A stretch of DNA of 64,000 nt from CAMPKL01 sp963805925 (GCA_963805925.1 CAWDWB010000002.1:124001-188000); one strand, 5' to 3'; positions 32,729-42,148 are shown, numbered from the stretch's first letter. The notes: generated by a model not told the origin, from the sequence alone. Made by a program: numbers and translations.

Positions 32729-35365
32729 TTAGTTCAGCGCCTTAGCGGTTTTAGACAGACGAAGCTGCCAGGAGGTGAGCAAGTTGAGGGCCTCAATCGG
32801 CTTGAGGTTGTCGATGTCGATGCAGCGCAGCTCTTCCACGATGCCGGAGTTGGCCTGGAAGATCGAAACCTGGAGCGACGAGTCGGCCGGAGACGGCGCG
32901 AGTTCTTCGGTGACGGAGACTTCGCGTTGCTCGTGCATTTCAAGTATGCGGCGGGCGCGGTTGATTACCTGAATCGGAAGGCCGGCGAGGCGGGCGACTT
33001 CGATGCCATAGCTGCGGCTGGCCTTACCGGGTTCAACCTTGCGCAGAAAAATGATGCGGTCGCCGGACTCTTGAACGCCGACGTGGAGGTTGAAAACGCC
33101 TTCGTGGATGTCGGCGAGTTCGGTGAGCTCGTGGTAATGGGTGGCGAAGAGCGTCTTCGCTCCGACGCGGGTGCAAATGTCTTCAACGACAGACCAGGCT
33201 ATAGATAGCCCGTCGAAGGTCGACGTGCCGCGGCCGACTTCGTCGAGCAGGATGAGACTGCGCGAGGTGGCGGTGTTGAGGATCTCGGAGGTCTCGGTCA
33301 TCTCGACCATGAAGGTGGAGCGTCCCATGGCGAGGTTGTCGCTGGCGCCGATGCGGGTGAAGACGCGATCGACGATGGGCAGCCGCGCTTCGGAGGCGGG
33401 AACGAAGGAGCCGATCTGAGCGAGGATCGAGATCAAGGCGACCTGCCGCAAATAGGTGGACTTGCCGCCCATGTTCGGTCCGGTGATCAACGCGCACAGA
33501 TGATCGGTGGTATTGAGGTAGACGTCGTTGGGAATAAAGCGATCGTAGCCGTCTTCTTCGGCGAGAGCTTCAATGACGGGGTGCCGGCCGCCGCAGATCT
33601 GGATTTCGCCGCTGTCGGTGAAGACGGGCCGAACGTACTTGCGCTCGGCGGCGACGACGGCCAAGCCGACCAGGAAATCGAGTTCGGCAATGGCCGAGGC
33701 GACCTGGCGAATGCGTTGCGCCTCGGCGGCAGTCGCGGCGCGCACGCTTTCGAAGATGGCTTTCTCTTTGGCGAGAATCAGTTCCTCGGCCTCGACGACC
33801 TTGGACTCGTACTCTTTCAATTCGGGCGTGATGAAGCGTTCGGCGTTGACCAGCGTTTGCTTGCGGTCGTAGGACGAGGGTACGAGGTGGGCGTTGGCCT
33901 TGGAGACCTCGATGTAGAAGCCGAAGACGTTGTTGTGGCGAACCTTGAGCGAGCCGATGCCGGTACGTTCACGTTCTTGCGCTTCGAGGCGCGCTATAAA
34001 GCCGCGGCTGTTCTTGCTGAGTTCGCGCAGCTCATCCAGTTCAGCATCGTAGCCTTTGGCGACCACGCCGCCGTCGGAGATGGACAGCGGCGGGCTCTCA
34101 TCGAGCGTAGTGAGGATTCGCTCGCGGATGTCCGCCAATTCTTCCATGCGTTCAAGCAGTTGACGCATGCGCTCGGATTGCAGCTTGCCGGCGAGGCCGC
34201 GCAACATGGGCAAGCAGCGTAGCGACTGCCCGAGGCTGGCCACGTCGCGGGGCGTGGAGGAGCCGAGGGAGACGCGGGCGAGCAAGCGTTCGATGTCGGA
34301 GACGGACTGCAGCTCGCGCGCGATCTCGGTGCGCGTAATGGTTTGCGAAATGAGCTCGGCGATGCCGCCTGAGCGCGCCTCGATCTCCTGTTGGTCGAGC
34401 GAGGGGCGCAGGACTTGCTGACGCAGCAGGCGCGCGCCCATCGCGGTGGATGTCTGGTCGATGGTGTGCAGCAGGGTAGAGTTTTTCGATCCGCGGAAGA
34501 GCGGTTCGACGATTTCGAGATTGCGAACCGTGACCGCGTCTAAGGCCATGCGCTCTTGCTGTTGGAACCAAGCGGGCCGTTCGAGGTGGTCGAGGGCGGC
34601 CCGTTGCGTTTCGCGCAAGTAGTGCAACAAGGCGCCGGCGGCGGAGACGGCTGCGCGGCGGTTGGCGACGCCGAGACCGTCGAGTGAATGCAGGCCGTAG
34701 TGATCCTTGAGCAGACGTTCGGCGACATCGAAGTCAAAAGTCCAAGGCTCGACCTCGGTGTGCATCTGGCGGCGGCCATGCCCGTTGCCATTGCCGTTGC
34801 GGTGCGGATTGGTTTGGAACAGCGGTCCGGCGGAGGGAGACAGTACCTCGCGCACCTGGAGCGTTTCCAACGCGGCGGCCGCATCGCTCGGGGCCATCTC
34901 GGAGATGCGGAACTCGCCTGTGGAGATGTCGACGTAGGCAAAGCCGGTCACGTCGCCGCGCTGAATGACCGCGGCCAGGTAGTTGTTCTCGCCGGACTTC
35001 AGCAAGCCGAGGTCGCTGGCGGTGCCCGGGGTGACGATGCGCGTGACCTCGCGGCGAACGAGTTTCTTGCCTTTGGTCGCTTCTTCGACCTGCTCGCAGA
35101 TGGCGACGCGATAACCCTTGTCGATCAACTTGGCGATGTAGGAGTCGGCGCTTCGCGCGGGCACGCCGCACATGGGAACCTTCTCGCCTTGCTCCTTGTT
35201 GCGCGAGGTGAGGGTGATGTCGAGTTCGCGCGCAGCGACGATGGCGTCTTCGAAGAAAAGCTCAAAGAAATCGCCGAGCCGGAAGAAGAGTAGAGTCCCT
35301 GGGACCTGTTCCTTGATGGCGTGATACTGCCGCATGAGCGGCGATGTCGAAGTCTTCTGAGGCAT
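32729..35365 (-). CDS. mutS: DNA mismatch repair protein MutS
   Basis: The product (878 residues from ATG 35365) recognises base mismatches and small loops. GDFFELF at residues 31-37 holds the Phe-x-Glu pair that contacts the mismatch. The C-terminal ATPase has GPNMGGKSTYLRQVA (Walker A) and LDEVGRGTSTFDGL (Walker B), then FATHYHEL. Alternative starts at ATG 35389 and TTG 35404 give 8 or 13 more residues; the start at 35365 gives the family's usual N-terminus. An internal His/Gly/Asn-rich linker (HRNGNGNGHGRRQMH) near residue 190 is unusual. No mutL lies nearby. Confidence 0.95.
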   Translation of the reverse strand: MPQKTSTSPLMRQYHAIKEQVPGTLLFFRLGDFFELFFEDAIVAARELDITLTSRNKEQGEKVPMCGVPARSADSYIAKLIDKGYRVAICEQVEEATKGKKLVRREVTRIVTPGTASDLGLLKSGENNYLAAVIQRGDVTGFAYVDISTGEFRISEMAPSDAAAALETLQVREVLSPSAGPLFQTNPHRNGNGNGHGRRQMHTEVEPWTFDFDVAERLLKDHYGLHSLDGLGVANRRAAVSAAGALLHYLRETQRAALDHLERPAWFQQQERMALDAVTVRNLEIVEPLFRGSKNSTLLHTIDQTSTAMGARLLRQQVLRPSLDQQEIEARSGGIAELISQTITRTEIARELQSVSDIERLLARVSLGSSTPRDVASLGQSLRCLPMLRGLAGKLQSERMRQLLERMEELADIRERILTTLDESPPLSISDGGVVAKGYDAELDELRELSKNSRGFIARLEAQERERTGIGSLKVRHNNVFGFYIEVSKANAHLVPSSYDRKQTLVNAERFITPELKEYESKVVEAEELILAKEKAIFESVRAATAAEAQRIRQVASAIAELDFLVGLAVVAAERKYVRPVFTDSGEIQICGGRHPVIEALAEEDGYDRFIPNDVYLNTTDHLCALITGPNMGGKSTYLRQVALISILAQIGSFVPASEARLPIVDRVFTRIGASDNLAMGRSTFMVEMTETSEILNTATSRSLILLDEVGRGTSTFDGLSIAWSVVEDICTRVGAKTLFATHYHELTELADIHEGVFNLHVGVQESGDRIIFLRKVEPGKASRSYGIEVARLAGLPIQVINRARRILEMHEQREVSVTEELAPSPADSSLQVSIFQANSGIVEELRCIDIDNLKPIEALNLLTSWQLRLSKTAKALN

Positions 35366-35492
35366 GAAGTACGGGGAAAGCGAACCCATTGTAACGACGC
35401 GCAATGCCTATGAATAGCCATTTCGCGCGACAAAGACGCGGCTCACACAAACTGTTTCGGCGAGCCGGTCAAATCGTGATGCGAATGTTCCG

Positions 35493-36680
35493 CTAGATGC
35501 CGCCCAGCGCCTCGACGCCAGGCAACTTCAGACCCGAAAGGAACTCAAGCGAGGCGCCGCCGCCGGTCGAGACGTGCGAAATCTTGGCGCCGATGCCGGC
35601 CTTCTTGATCGCTTTTTCGGAGTCGCCGCCGCCGACGATGCTCACTGCTGCGGAGTCCGCGACGGCGCGACCAACCGAAAGCGTTCCATTAGCAAAAGGC
35701 TCTAACTCGAAGACGCCCATGGGACCGTTCCAAACGATGAGCTTGGCTCCGGCGATTTGTTCCGAATAGGCGGCGATGGTTTTGGGTCCGATATCGAGAC
35801 CCATCCAACCGGCGGGGACGGGCTCATCCACGTCGACGGTTTTGGTATCGGCTTCGGCGGAAAAGCTCGAAGCGATGATGTGGTCGATGGGCAGCATGAG
35901 CTTGCCGGCGGCCTTGGCCATGGTCTCTCTAGCGAGGTCGAGCTTTTCGTCTTCGACTAGCGATCCGCCGACTGATTTGCCCTGCGCTTTGAAGAAGGTG
36001 TAGGCCATGGCGCCGCCGATGAGCACTTTGTCCGCGAGCCGCAAGAAGTTTTCGACGACGTCGATCTTGCCGGAGATTTTCGCGCCGCCGACGATGGCGA
36101 CATAGGGATGTTCGGGAGTCGCGGTCGCTTTGGAGAGCCAGGTGAGCTCCTTGTCCATGAGCAGACCGGCGGCTGACTCTTTCATGTAGGGAACGATGCC
36201 GGCGGTGGAGGCGTGGGCGCGATGCGCGGTTCCGAAGGCGTCATTGACGTAGACGTCGGCGAGGGCAGCGAGTTGTTTGGAGAACGCGGCGTCGTTCGCT
36301 TCTTCTTCAGCGTGGTAGCGCAGGTTCTCCAGCAACAGAACGTCGCCGGGCTTGAGCGCGTCGGCAAGAGCTTCGACTTCGGGGCCAACGCAATCATCGG
36401 CCATCGTCACGGGGCGGCCCAGTAGTTCGGAGAGACGGGCGGCGACAGGCTTGAGGCTCATGGTCGCGACGCGCTTGCCGTCTGGCCGTCCGAGGTGGGA
36501 AGCCAAGACGAGTGCGGCGCCGTTGTCGAGAGCGAGTTGAATGGAGGGCAGGGCGGCGCGGATACGCGTGTCGGAAGTGATCTCGGTTCCGGTGGCTTTG
36601 TCGAGCGGCACGTTGAAGTCCACCCGCATGAATACCTTCTTACCTTGGAGATTGAGATCACTGATGATTTTGTAAGCCAT
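35493..36680 (-). CDS. pgk: Phosphoglycerate kinase
   Basis: The 395-residue glycolytic enzyme converts 1,3-bisphosphoglycerate and ADP to 3-phosphoglycerate and ATP. The N-terminal VFMRVDFNVPLDK is the PGK signature; SHLGRPDGKR, EEEANDAAFSKQLAALADVYVNDAFGTAHRAHAST and the C-terminal IVGGGDSEKAIKKAG follow in the right order. I chose ATG 36680 (MAYKIISDLNLQGKKV). No gap (glyceraldehyde-3-phosphate dehydrogenase) gene is adjacent. Confidence 0.97.
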   Translation of the reverse strand: MAYKIISDLNLQGKKVFMRVDFNVPLDKATGTEITSDTRIRAALPSIQLALDNGAALVLASHLGRPDGKRVATMSLKPVAARLSELLGRPVTMADDCVGPEVEALADALKPGDVLLLENLRYHAEEEANDAAFSKQLAALADVYVNDAFGTAHRAHASTAGIVPYMKESAAGLLMDKELTWLSKATATPEHPYVAIVGGAKISGKIDVVENFLRLADKVLIGGAMAYTFFKAQGKSVGGSLVEDEKLDLARETMAKAAGKLMLPIDHIIASSFSAEADTKTVDVDEPVPAGWMGLDIGPKTIAAYSEQIAGAKLIVWNGPMGVFELEPFANGTLSVGRAVADSAAVSIVGGGDSEKAIKKAGIGAKISHVSTGGGASLEFLSGLKLPGVEALGGI

Positions 36681-36753
36681 AAGAAAACCTGTGAGACGGT
36701 ACCAGGGCGGCGACATGTGCGCCGCGGTCAAAAGTTCGAGCGTAGCGGCGCGG

Positions 36754-37512
36754 CTAGAGACTCTTGGCGGGGTCTACGAAAAGCGATTCATCGACTTCAT
36801 TGCCGGCGACGGGATTGCCCATGTTGATTTCGCGGCCATCGGCCTGTTTGTGTGTGGCGGCCAGCTTGATTCCGTTGGTGTCGGCGTAGATCCAGTCCCA
36901 GGCGCCTTCCTGACCGCTTTGCAACTTGTACTCCCAGTGAGTCATCAGGTGCGATTGCTTGGAAACGAAGGCGCGGTAGACGTCGCCTGGGGTGAGCCCG
37001 ACTTGGGCGAAGCTGAGTTGGACGACGTCGCAGTCTTCGCCGTTGACGGTTGCTACTCCGTCGGACTGGAGGTTGACGCCGGGATCTAACCACTTCCAAG
37101 GCATGGCCAGCCAGTAGGCGTCGTTGATGTACGCGCCGTAGGCCTTGTCGATCTGCTCTTGGGCCTGCTCAGCAGGGAGTTCTTTGCCGTCGACATAGAC
37201 CTTGCCTTGCTTGGTGTTGACGTTGAACAAGGCGACGGAGCGAACGCCCTCGCTGTCGGTCGATTCAAAGCGGTAGCGCCCTTCCCATTTGTCCCAGAGA
37301 TGTGAGCGGGAGACGCGCCAGTCGCCATCTTGGCCGACTTGGAACTTGAAGTTGACGTAGCGCGTGTTATTCCAGTTGTCCAGCCCGCCCATGGCTGCGT
37401 GCATTTCGTGGGCTAGCTTGATGGGACCGGCTTCTTCGACGACTGGCTGTTCGCTTCCGCAGGAGGCGAGCAGCGCGAAGGCGGCAAGAGCACAAGCTGA
37501 GATGAGTTTCAT
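36754..37512 (-). CDS. Lipoprotein of unknown function
   Basis: The 252-residue product has a lipoprotein signal (ACALAAFALLASC, Cys 17). The mature part is beta-rich with many Trp and Tyr (FKFQVGQDGDWRVSRSHLWDKWEGRYRF) and suggests a LolA/LppX-like half barrel that could hold a lipid. No named family is recognised. It is transcribed toward pgk with a 73-base gap. Confidence 0.75.
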   Translation of the reverse strand: MKLISACALAAFALLASCGSEQPVVEEAGPIKLAHEMHAAMGGLDNWNNTRYVNFKFQVGQDGDWRVSRSHLWDKWEGRYRFESTDSEGVRSVALFNVNTKQGKVYVDGKELPAEQAQEQIDKAYGAYINDAYWLAMPWKWLDPGVNLQSDGVATVNGEDCDVVQLSFAQVGLTPGDVYRAFVSKQSHLMTHWEYKLQSGQEGAWDWIYADTNGIKLAATHKQADGREINMGNPVAGNEVDESLFVDPAKSL

Positions 37513-37576
37513 CGTTCGACGACTCCGGGGCGAACTTCTATTCTAAGGATCAATCGAACCGGAATGCGACCGCGAA

Positions 37577-37858
37577 CTAGGAACGCTGCTTGCGCAGGAA
37601 GGCGTCGCGGCTGGCGGCGGACTCGAAGTAACAGGTCGTTCCCTTGACTTCGGCCCTAATGGCGGTGCGCTCGTCAATGTAGTTGCCTGTCTCGGGGTCT
37701 TTGACCAAGCGGCCGGCTTTGGAAGCTGTTCGGGGCTCGGCTGGGGCGTCGGGTGGGGCTTTCATCGTCTTGCTGACCGCTTTGATCACGTCGCCCACGA
37801 GCATGCGTGCCATGCCCAGGGCAATCACGATCAGGATGAGGATGACAATGACGCGCAT
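37577..37858 (-). CDS. Small membrane protein resembling PP0621-type proteins with lost Cys
   Basis: The 93-residue product has one N-terminal helix (VIVILILIVIALGMARMLV), a Pro-rich linker, and a C-terminal motif LVKDPETGNYIDERTAI followed by TTCYFESAASRDAFLRKQ. In related proteins this part reads DPxCGxYV…YYFCSxxCR, a YHS/TRASH-like metal site. Here three of the Cys are replaced (Thr, Glu/Ser, Ser), so metal binding is probably lost. The function is unknown. Confidence 0.7.
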   Translation of the reverse strand: MRVIVILILIVIALGMARMLVGDVIKAVSKTMKAPPDAPAEPRTASKAGRLVKDPETGNYIDERTAIRAEVKGTTCYFESAASRDAFLRKQRS

Positions 37859-37936
37859 AAACGGTTGACCTGAACGACGAAAGGCGTCGACCGATCGGCC
37901 GACGCCCGTGCCGTTGCTTCGCCGGGCAGGCGAAAG

Positions 37937-39055
37937 CTATTTCTTCTTTATCGACGTGTCGACGGTGGTCGTCAAACTCTGGACCATGGCCCTAGCTGTC
38001 TCGGCATCAGCGCCGGTGGGTTGCAGTTCGAGATATCTCTGGAAGGCCTCCAAAGTGCCATCGACCGGCTTCATCGCCCCGTCAGGCGTGAAGGTCGCCT
38101 TGCCGACCAAGGACATTCCTAACTGGTAGTGGGCGGCAGCGTAGTCAGGCTGCGCTTGGGTCGCCTTGCGGAAGGCATCGATCGCGCCGTCGACATCGCC
38201 GCTATTGGTCAGGATGGCGCCGACGTTGAAGTAGTACTTGCCGGCGTTCGCCGGATCGGAGGCGGCAGCCTTCTCAAGCATGGCCATACCTTCGTCCCGC
38301 TGTCCGGCTTGAATCAGGGCCAGACCGAGGTTGTTGGGATAGCCGGCCTGAGTCGGATTGAGTTCCATCGCCTTGGCATAGGAGGCGGCGGCTTCAGCCA
38401 TGATTGCCGTGCGCTCTTCGCCTGTCTTCGTGAGGGCAAGCTTGGACTGGGCTTCTCCGAGATTTCCCCAGATGACGTCTTGCGTGTCGCTGAGAGCGGC
38501 GGCTTCTTTCAGGGCCGTGACGGCAGTCTCGTAATCCTCAGCCTTGAGGGCTGTCATGCCGTTGTTGAAAGCGGTGTTGAGCGCGGCGTTTTTCTCAAGC
38601 GCTTCTTGTCGCTTCTTCAGGGCCTCTTCGTAGGCTTCGCGCTCCTTGTCGCTCATGCCGGAGACCGCGTCCTCGGTCGGGAGAGCCCCGTTCTGAGAGT
38701 TGAGGGCCGCCTGGCGCTCCTTGAGAGCCTTCAAGTCGAAGTTGACCGGAGCCCCTTCGCCCCCCCTGACGCTTACGCCCGAGACCGACTCAAGCGATTT
38801 GCCATCGATTGTCAGGGCGACATCGTAGGTCCCCCAAGGGAGTCCGGCGTGCAGGTACTGACCCTTCTTATTCGTCTTGACTTTGTAAGAGCCCTTTTGG
38901 TCCGTACGCTCAATTTGGATGACTGCGCCCTTAATCGGCTCGCCGTCTTCGCCGACCGCAGTACCCTGCAGTCGCCCGACCTGGGCCCAAGCAGGAGCAG
39001 CGACTAGCGCCAGGAAGAGTGTAAAGGTCAATGTCCTCAATAGGTTGTTCATCAT
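37937..39055 (-). CDS. Secreted TPR protein with carboxypeptidase-regulatory-like domain
   Basis: The 372-residue exported protein has a signal peptide (LFLALVAAPAWAQ). Residues about 27-110 form a carboxypeptidase regulatory-like sandwich (GRLQGTAVGEDGEPIKGAVI, GQYLHAGLPWGTYDVAL). Charged linker helices follow, then four or so TPR units (NNGMTALKAEDYETAVTALK, YPNNLGLALIQAGQRDEGMA, YYFNVGAILTNSGDVDGAI, AHYQLGMSLVGKATF). This layout is common in Acidobacteriota and is like that of the partial gene at 1-679. Its start is 16 bases after the queC stop. Confidence 0.85.
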   Translation of the reverse strand: MMNNLLRTLTFTLFLALVAAPAWAQVGRLQGTAVGEDGEPIKGAVIQIERTDQKGSYKVKTNKKGQYLHAGLPWGTYDVALTIDGKSLESVSGVSVRGGEGAPVNFDLKALKERQAALNSQNGALPTEDAVSGMSDKEREAYEEALKKRQEALEKNAALNTAFNNGMTALKAEDYETAVTALKEAAALSDTQDVIWGNLGEAQSKLALTKTGEERTAIMAEAAASYAKAMELNPTQAGYPNNLGLALIQAGQRDEGMAMLEKAAASDPANAGKYYFNVGAILTNSGDVDGAIDAFRKATQAQPDYAAAHYQLGMSLVGKATFTPDGAMKPVDGTLEAFQRYLELQPTGADAETARAMVQSLTTTVDTSIKKK

Positions 39056-39071
39056 GGGTCAACACCTCGGT

Positions 39072-39809
39072 TCAGGAAAAGGATACAACATCGTTGGGGT
39101 CTCGGTCAGTCTCCCGAACGGTTTCAAAACTGTATGGCGCGGGGTCAGGCGTACCCGCAATCTGAAAGGCGCGCAGGCGCAAAGCGCAACTGTCGCACCG
39201 TCCGCAGGCGGTCTCGCCCTGCTGGTAGCATGACCAGGACAACTCCAGGGGCGCGCCCAGGGCCAGTCCTTGACGAATGATCTCGGATTTGGACAGGCGA
39301 ATCAAGGGCGTTTCGATACGGATGGACGTTTCGGGGCGTGTGCCGACTTCCGAGACGGACTGGAAGGCCTCGTAGTACTCCGGACGGCAGTCGGGATAGC
39401 CGGAACTGTCTTGCTCGACGGCGCCGATGAAGACGCGCGATGCGCCAATGACCTCGGCCCAGGAGATCGCGGCGGAGAGAAAATGGGCGTTGCGGAACGG
39501 CACGTAAGTCGCGGGGATGGCCTCCGATCCAGCCGATTCGGGGTCGAAGTCCGGGACCGAAATCTCGTTGTCGGTTAGGGCGGATCCGCCGATCGCGGCC
39601 ATATAGCGCTGATCGATGACCAGCCGTTGCTCAATGCCCAGTTTGTCCGAGATAGCATCGAACGCCCGACGCTCGCGCGCCGCCGTGCGCTGGCCGTAGT
39701 CGGAGTGCAGAGCCGCAACTTCGAACCGCGACGCAGCGATCGCCGCAGTGACGCAGCTATCCATGCCGCCGCTCAACAAAACGACCACTTTCTCCTTCCG
39801 GCCTGCCAC
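39072..39809 (-). CDS. queC: 7-cyano-7-deazaguanine synthase
   Basis: The 245-residue enzyme makes preQ0 from 7-carboxy-7-deazaguanine and ammonia in queuosine biosynthesis. It has the PP-loop LLSGGMDSCVTAAIA, HSDYGQRTAARERRAF, and the C-terminal zinc Cys cluster SCYQQGETACGRCDSCALRL. The start is GTG 39809 or the GTG at 39785 (better fit with the usual VVLLSGGMDS start but a short spacing from AAGGAG). No other queuosine gene is adjacent. A -10-like box lies six bases before the first GTG. Confidence 0.95.
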   Translation of the reverse strand: MAGRKEKVVVLLSGGMDSCVTAAIAASRFEVAALHSDYGQRTAARERRAFDAISDKLGIEQRLVIDQRYMAAIGGSALTDNEISVPDFDPESAGSEAIPATYVPFRNAHFLSAAISWAEVIGASRVFIGAVEQDSSGYPDCRPEYYEAFQSVSEVGTRPETSIRIETPLIRLSKSEIIRQGLALGAPLELSWSCYQQGETACGRCDSCALRLRAFQIAGTPDPAPYSFETVRETDRDPNDVVSFS

Positions 39810-39815
39810 AAGTTC

Positions 39816-39821
39816 ATCATA
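39816..39821 (-). promoter_or_regulatory. Candidate -10 box for queC, implying a leaderless transcript
   Basis: TATGAT on the minus strand ends six bases before GTG 39809, so transcription would start at or beside the start codon. No clear -35 is present and no preQ1 riboswitch motif is seen in the 150-base gap. Confidence 0.35.
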
Positions 39822-39965
39822 CCGTTTGCTTTCTGCGACATATAGGACGAAGCGGCGGGCGGGAAGGTTTCCCTTGTCTACGATGTCCTAGGAAGTAAGT
39901 TGGCGGCATCTAGGCGATTTACGGCTTGCTCGCCGCCTCTCGGGGCGAGAACATAAGAGCACCCC

Positions 39966-41156
39966 GTGGAAACCATACCGTTAGCGTTGAAGGCGGCAAC
40001 GCGGGCCGTCGAGTTGTTTCTGGTTGTCGCCCAGGTTCATTTCGCGATTCTGCTCTACCAGATCCTGAAACGGCGAGGCGTTTGGGGAGCGGCGGTTTTG
40101 AGCATCGCCGCTGGAGCTTGCGGGCTGTTCCTGATCACGATTTCGGAAATGGTAACGCTGCACCTGGAATTGTACGAATTGTCACGGCGCATGCCGGCGC
40201 CCTTTCACTTGATCTCGGCAGTCCACGTAGCGGGCTCGTTTGGGGCCTATGCCGCGTATCTGGCATGGAGGCTAGCGGCGCGGATTTCCGGTCCCGTAGA
40301 TGCCGCACGAAGCGCAGGCGGATTCTCGCGGCGCGACTTTTTGGACGGATCGGCCAAGACGGCCATGACGCTGCCGTTCGCGGCGGGCGGGTACGGAACA
40401 TTTATTGGCCGTGATGATTTTCAGGTGCGGGAGACGGAACTTGGCGTGAAGGGCTTGTCCGCCGACCTGGACGGCGTGCGAATCGTGCAGATTAGCGACA
40501 TCCACTACGGACCCTATTTGAGCCGGAAGGACCTGAGGCGTGTTGTGGGGATGGCCAACGAGTTACGGCCGCAGATCGCCTTCCTAACCGGCGATTTCAT
40601 CACGCGCCAAGGGGATCCGCTTGAGGAATGTCTGGACGAGGTTGCCCAGCTGCGTGCGGACTCCGGGCTGTGGGGCTGCCTGGGGAATCACGAAGAGTTC
40701 GCCCGGTGCTCCGACGTGACGGAAAGGTACGCGGCGGGAAAAGGGATTCGGGTGTTGCGTCAGCGCGCTCAAGAACTGCGCTTTGGCGACGCCAAGCTCA
40801 ACCTGATCGGCGTGGACTACCAGCGCCAGTCCCGCGGTTATCTTCGCGGCGTTTCGGATCTGGTCGACCCGTCCGCATTCAATCTACTGTTGTCGCACAA
40901 TCCCGATGTGTTTCCCACGGCCGCAGCGGCGGGCTGCGATCTGACGCTTTCCGGCCATACGCACGGCGGACAGATTACCGTGGAGATCGTGGAGCAGACC
41001 GTGAATCCAGGCCGTTTCTTCACTCCGTTCGTCGTCGGAGAGTACCGCATTGGCGAGAAGGCGGCGTACGTGACGCGAGGGGTAGGAACGGTCAACATGC
41101 CGATGAGGATCGGAGCTATGCCGGAGATTACGACACTGGTTCTTCGTTCCGCTTAG
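39966..41156 (+). CDS. Membrane-anchored metallophosphoesterase (YkuE/YaeI-like)
   Basis: The 396-residue product (GTG start) has three N-terminal membrane helices (residues about 12-110), then a twin-arginine-like segment GFSRRDFLDGSAKTAMTLPF, then a calcineurin-type phosphoesterase domain: QISDIHYGPY, FLTGDFITRQGD, GCLGNHEEF and LSGHTHGGQITV, which hold the di-metal ligands. YkuE homologues also carry a Tat signal, so the catalytic domain should lie outside the cytoplasm. A second, soluble metallophosphoesterase follows after eight bases. Substrate unknown. Confidence 0.85.
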   Translation: METIPLALKAATRAVELFLVVAQVHFAILLYQILKRRGVWGAAVLSIAAGACGLFLITISEMVTLHLELYELSRRMPAPFHLISAVHVAGSFGAYAAYLAWRLAARISGPVDAARSAGGFSRRDFLDGSAKTAMTLPFAAGGYGTFIGRDDFQVRETELGVKGLSADLDGVRIVQISDIHYGPYLSRKDLRRVVGMANELRPQIAFLTGDFITRQGDPLEECLDEVAQLRADSGLWGCLGNHEEFARCSDVTERYAAGKGIRVLRQRAQELRFGDAKLNLIGVDYQRQSRGYLRGVSDLVDPSAFNLLLSHNPDVFPTAAAAGCDLTLSGHTHGGQITVEIVEQTVNPGRFFTPFVVGEYRIGEKAAYVTRGVGTVNMPMRIGAMPEITTLVLRSA

Positions 41157-41164
41157 GCGTGAAT

Positions 41165-41893
41165 ATGCGTTATCTGATTCTCAGTGATATCCATTCGAAC
41201 CTTGAGGCCCTGGAAGCCGTACTCGCCGACGCGGCGGGTCTGTACCAGCAAGTTGTTTGCCTCGGGGATATCGTCGGCTACGGCGCTGATCCCAACGAGG
41301 TGACGGCGTGGGTTCGACAAAATTGCGAGGCGGTGATTCGCGGCAATCACGATCGAGCTTGCACGGGGATGTCCGATCTACGGTTTTTCAATCCCGTCGC
41401 GAAGGCGGCGGCGGAATGGACGCGAATGAAACTGGAGCCGGATCACCTGAATTACCTCAGCGAGTTGCCGAGAGGGCCATTGGATGTCGCCGATTTCAGG
41501 ATCGTACATGGATCTCCGTTGGACGAAGACGCGTACGTTATTTCGTTACAGGATGCTGAAGAGCAGTTCGAAAGCTTTGGGCAGGGACTGGTTTTTTTCG
41601 GACACACTCATATTCAGGGCGGATTCGGGCGAAGGGGTATTGCGGGCGAGGCTGAGGGATTATCCCCTTACGAGTTAGCGCTTGTCGTCGAAGAAGACGC
41701 CCTGCTTGTTAACCCAGGATCAATCGGCCAGCCCCGTGACGGGAACTGGCACGCCGCATACGCGATCTACGATGCGAGTACCGCGGAAGTGGAATTTCGC
41801 CGTTGCCCCTACGACGTAGACGCAACCCAAAGGAAGATCGTCGAAGCCGGTTTGCCGCAGGCGTTAGCGGAACGGTTAGGGCTTGGACTTTGA
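41165..41893 (+). CDS. Metallophosphoesterase (YfcE/MJ0936-like)
   Basis: The 242-residue soluble enzyme starts at ATG 41165 (MRYLILSDIHSNLEALEAV). Its metal motifs are DIHSN, VCLGDIVGYG, IRGNHDRA and FFGHTHIQG. Family members are phosphodiesterases acting on cyclic nucleotides or small phosphoesters. It follows the membrane phosphoesterase by eight bases. The 3' end overlaps the convergent basic-protein gene by 18 bases. Confidence 0.9.
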   Translation: MRYLILSDIHSNLEALEAVLADAAGLYQQVVCLGDIVGYGADPNEVTAWVRQNCEAVIRGNHDRACTGMSDLRFFNPVAKAAAEWTRMKLEPDHLNYLSELPRGPLDVADFRIVHGSPLDEDAYVISLQDAEEQFESFGQGLVFFGHTHIQGGFGRRGIAGEAEGLSPYELALVVEEDALLVNPGSIGQPRDGNWHAAYAIYDASTAEVEFRRCPYDVDATQRKIVEAGLPQALAERLGLGL

Positions 41894-42148
41894 GGTTTTT
41901 TTTGCCGCAGGCCTGCCCGCGCGTTTCTTGCCCTGGCCCGCAGGTTTCGCCGCAGCGCCTTTGATCGCTGCGGCGGCCTTTTTCGCTGTCGGCGAAGAAC
42001 CTGGGTCGATCCCTGCACGCAGAGCTTGCAGAGCCTTCGGCGGTCGGCCTCTTCTGCGCCCGGATCTGAGAGATTCGAGTGCCAGAATCAAGACGTCGAT
42101 ACGCTCTAACTCGCTCCGCAGTTCCTTAATGATCGCTGTTACGTCCAT
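41876..42148 (-). CDS. Small basic protein with AT-hook-like motif and histone H1-like tail
   Basis: The 90-residue product starts at ATG 42148 (MDVTAIIKELRSELERID), one amphipathic helix of about 25 residues. It then has SGRRRGRPPKALQ, where RGRPPK is the AT-hook core, and a Lys/Ala/Pro-rich tail (KKAAAAIKGAAAKPAGQGKK, then AGRPAAKK). This layout suggests binding to the DNA minor groove. The longer frame to 42346 adds residues that overlap the next gene and looks spurious. The last 18 bases overlap the 3' end of the convergent phosphoesterase gene. Confidence 0.7.
   Translation of the reverse strand: MDVTAIIKELRSELERIDVLILALESLRSGRRRGRPPKALQALRAGIDPGSSPTAKKAAAAIKGAAAKPAGQGKKRAGRPAAKKTSKSKP

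Noticed and set aside
33500..34222. 240-residue plus-strand frame
   Set aside because: It is antisense to mutS.
39810..39965. preQ1 riboswitch upstream of queC
   Set aside because: The conserved preQ1-binding core could not be found on the minus strand.
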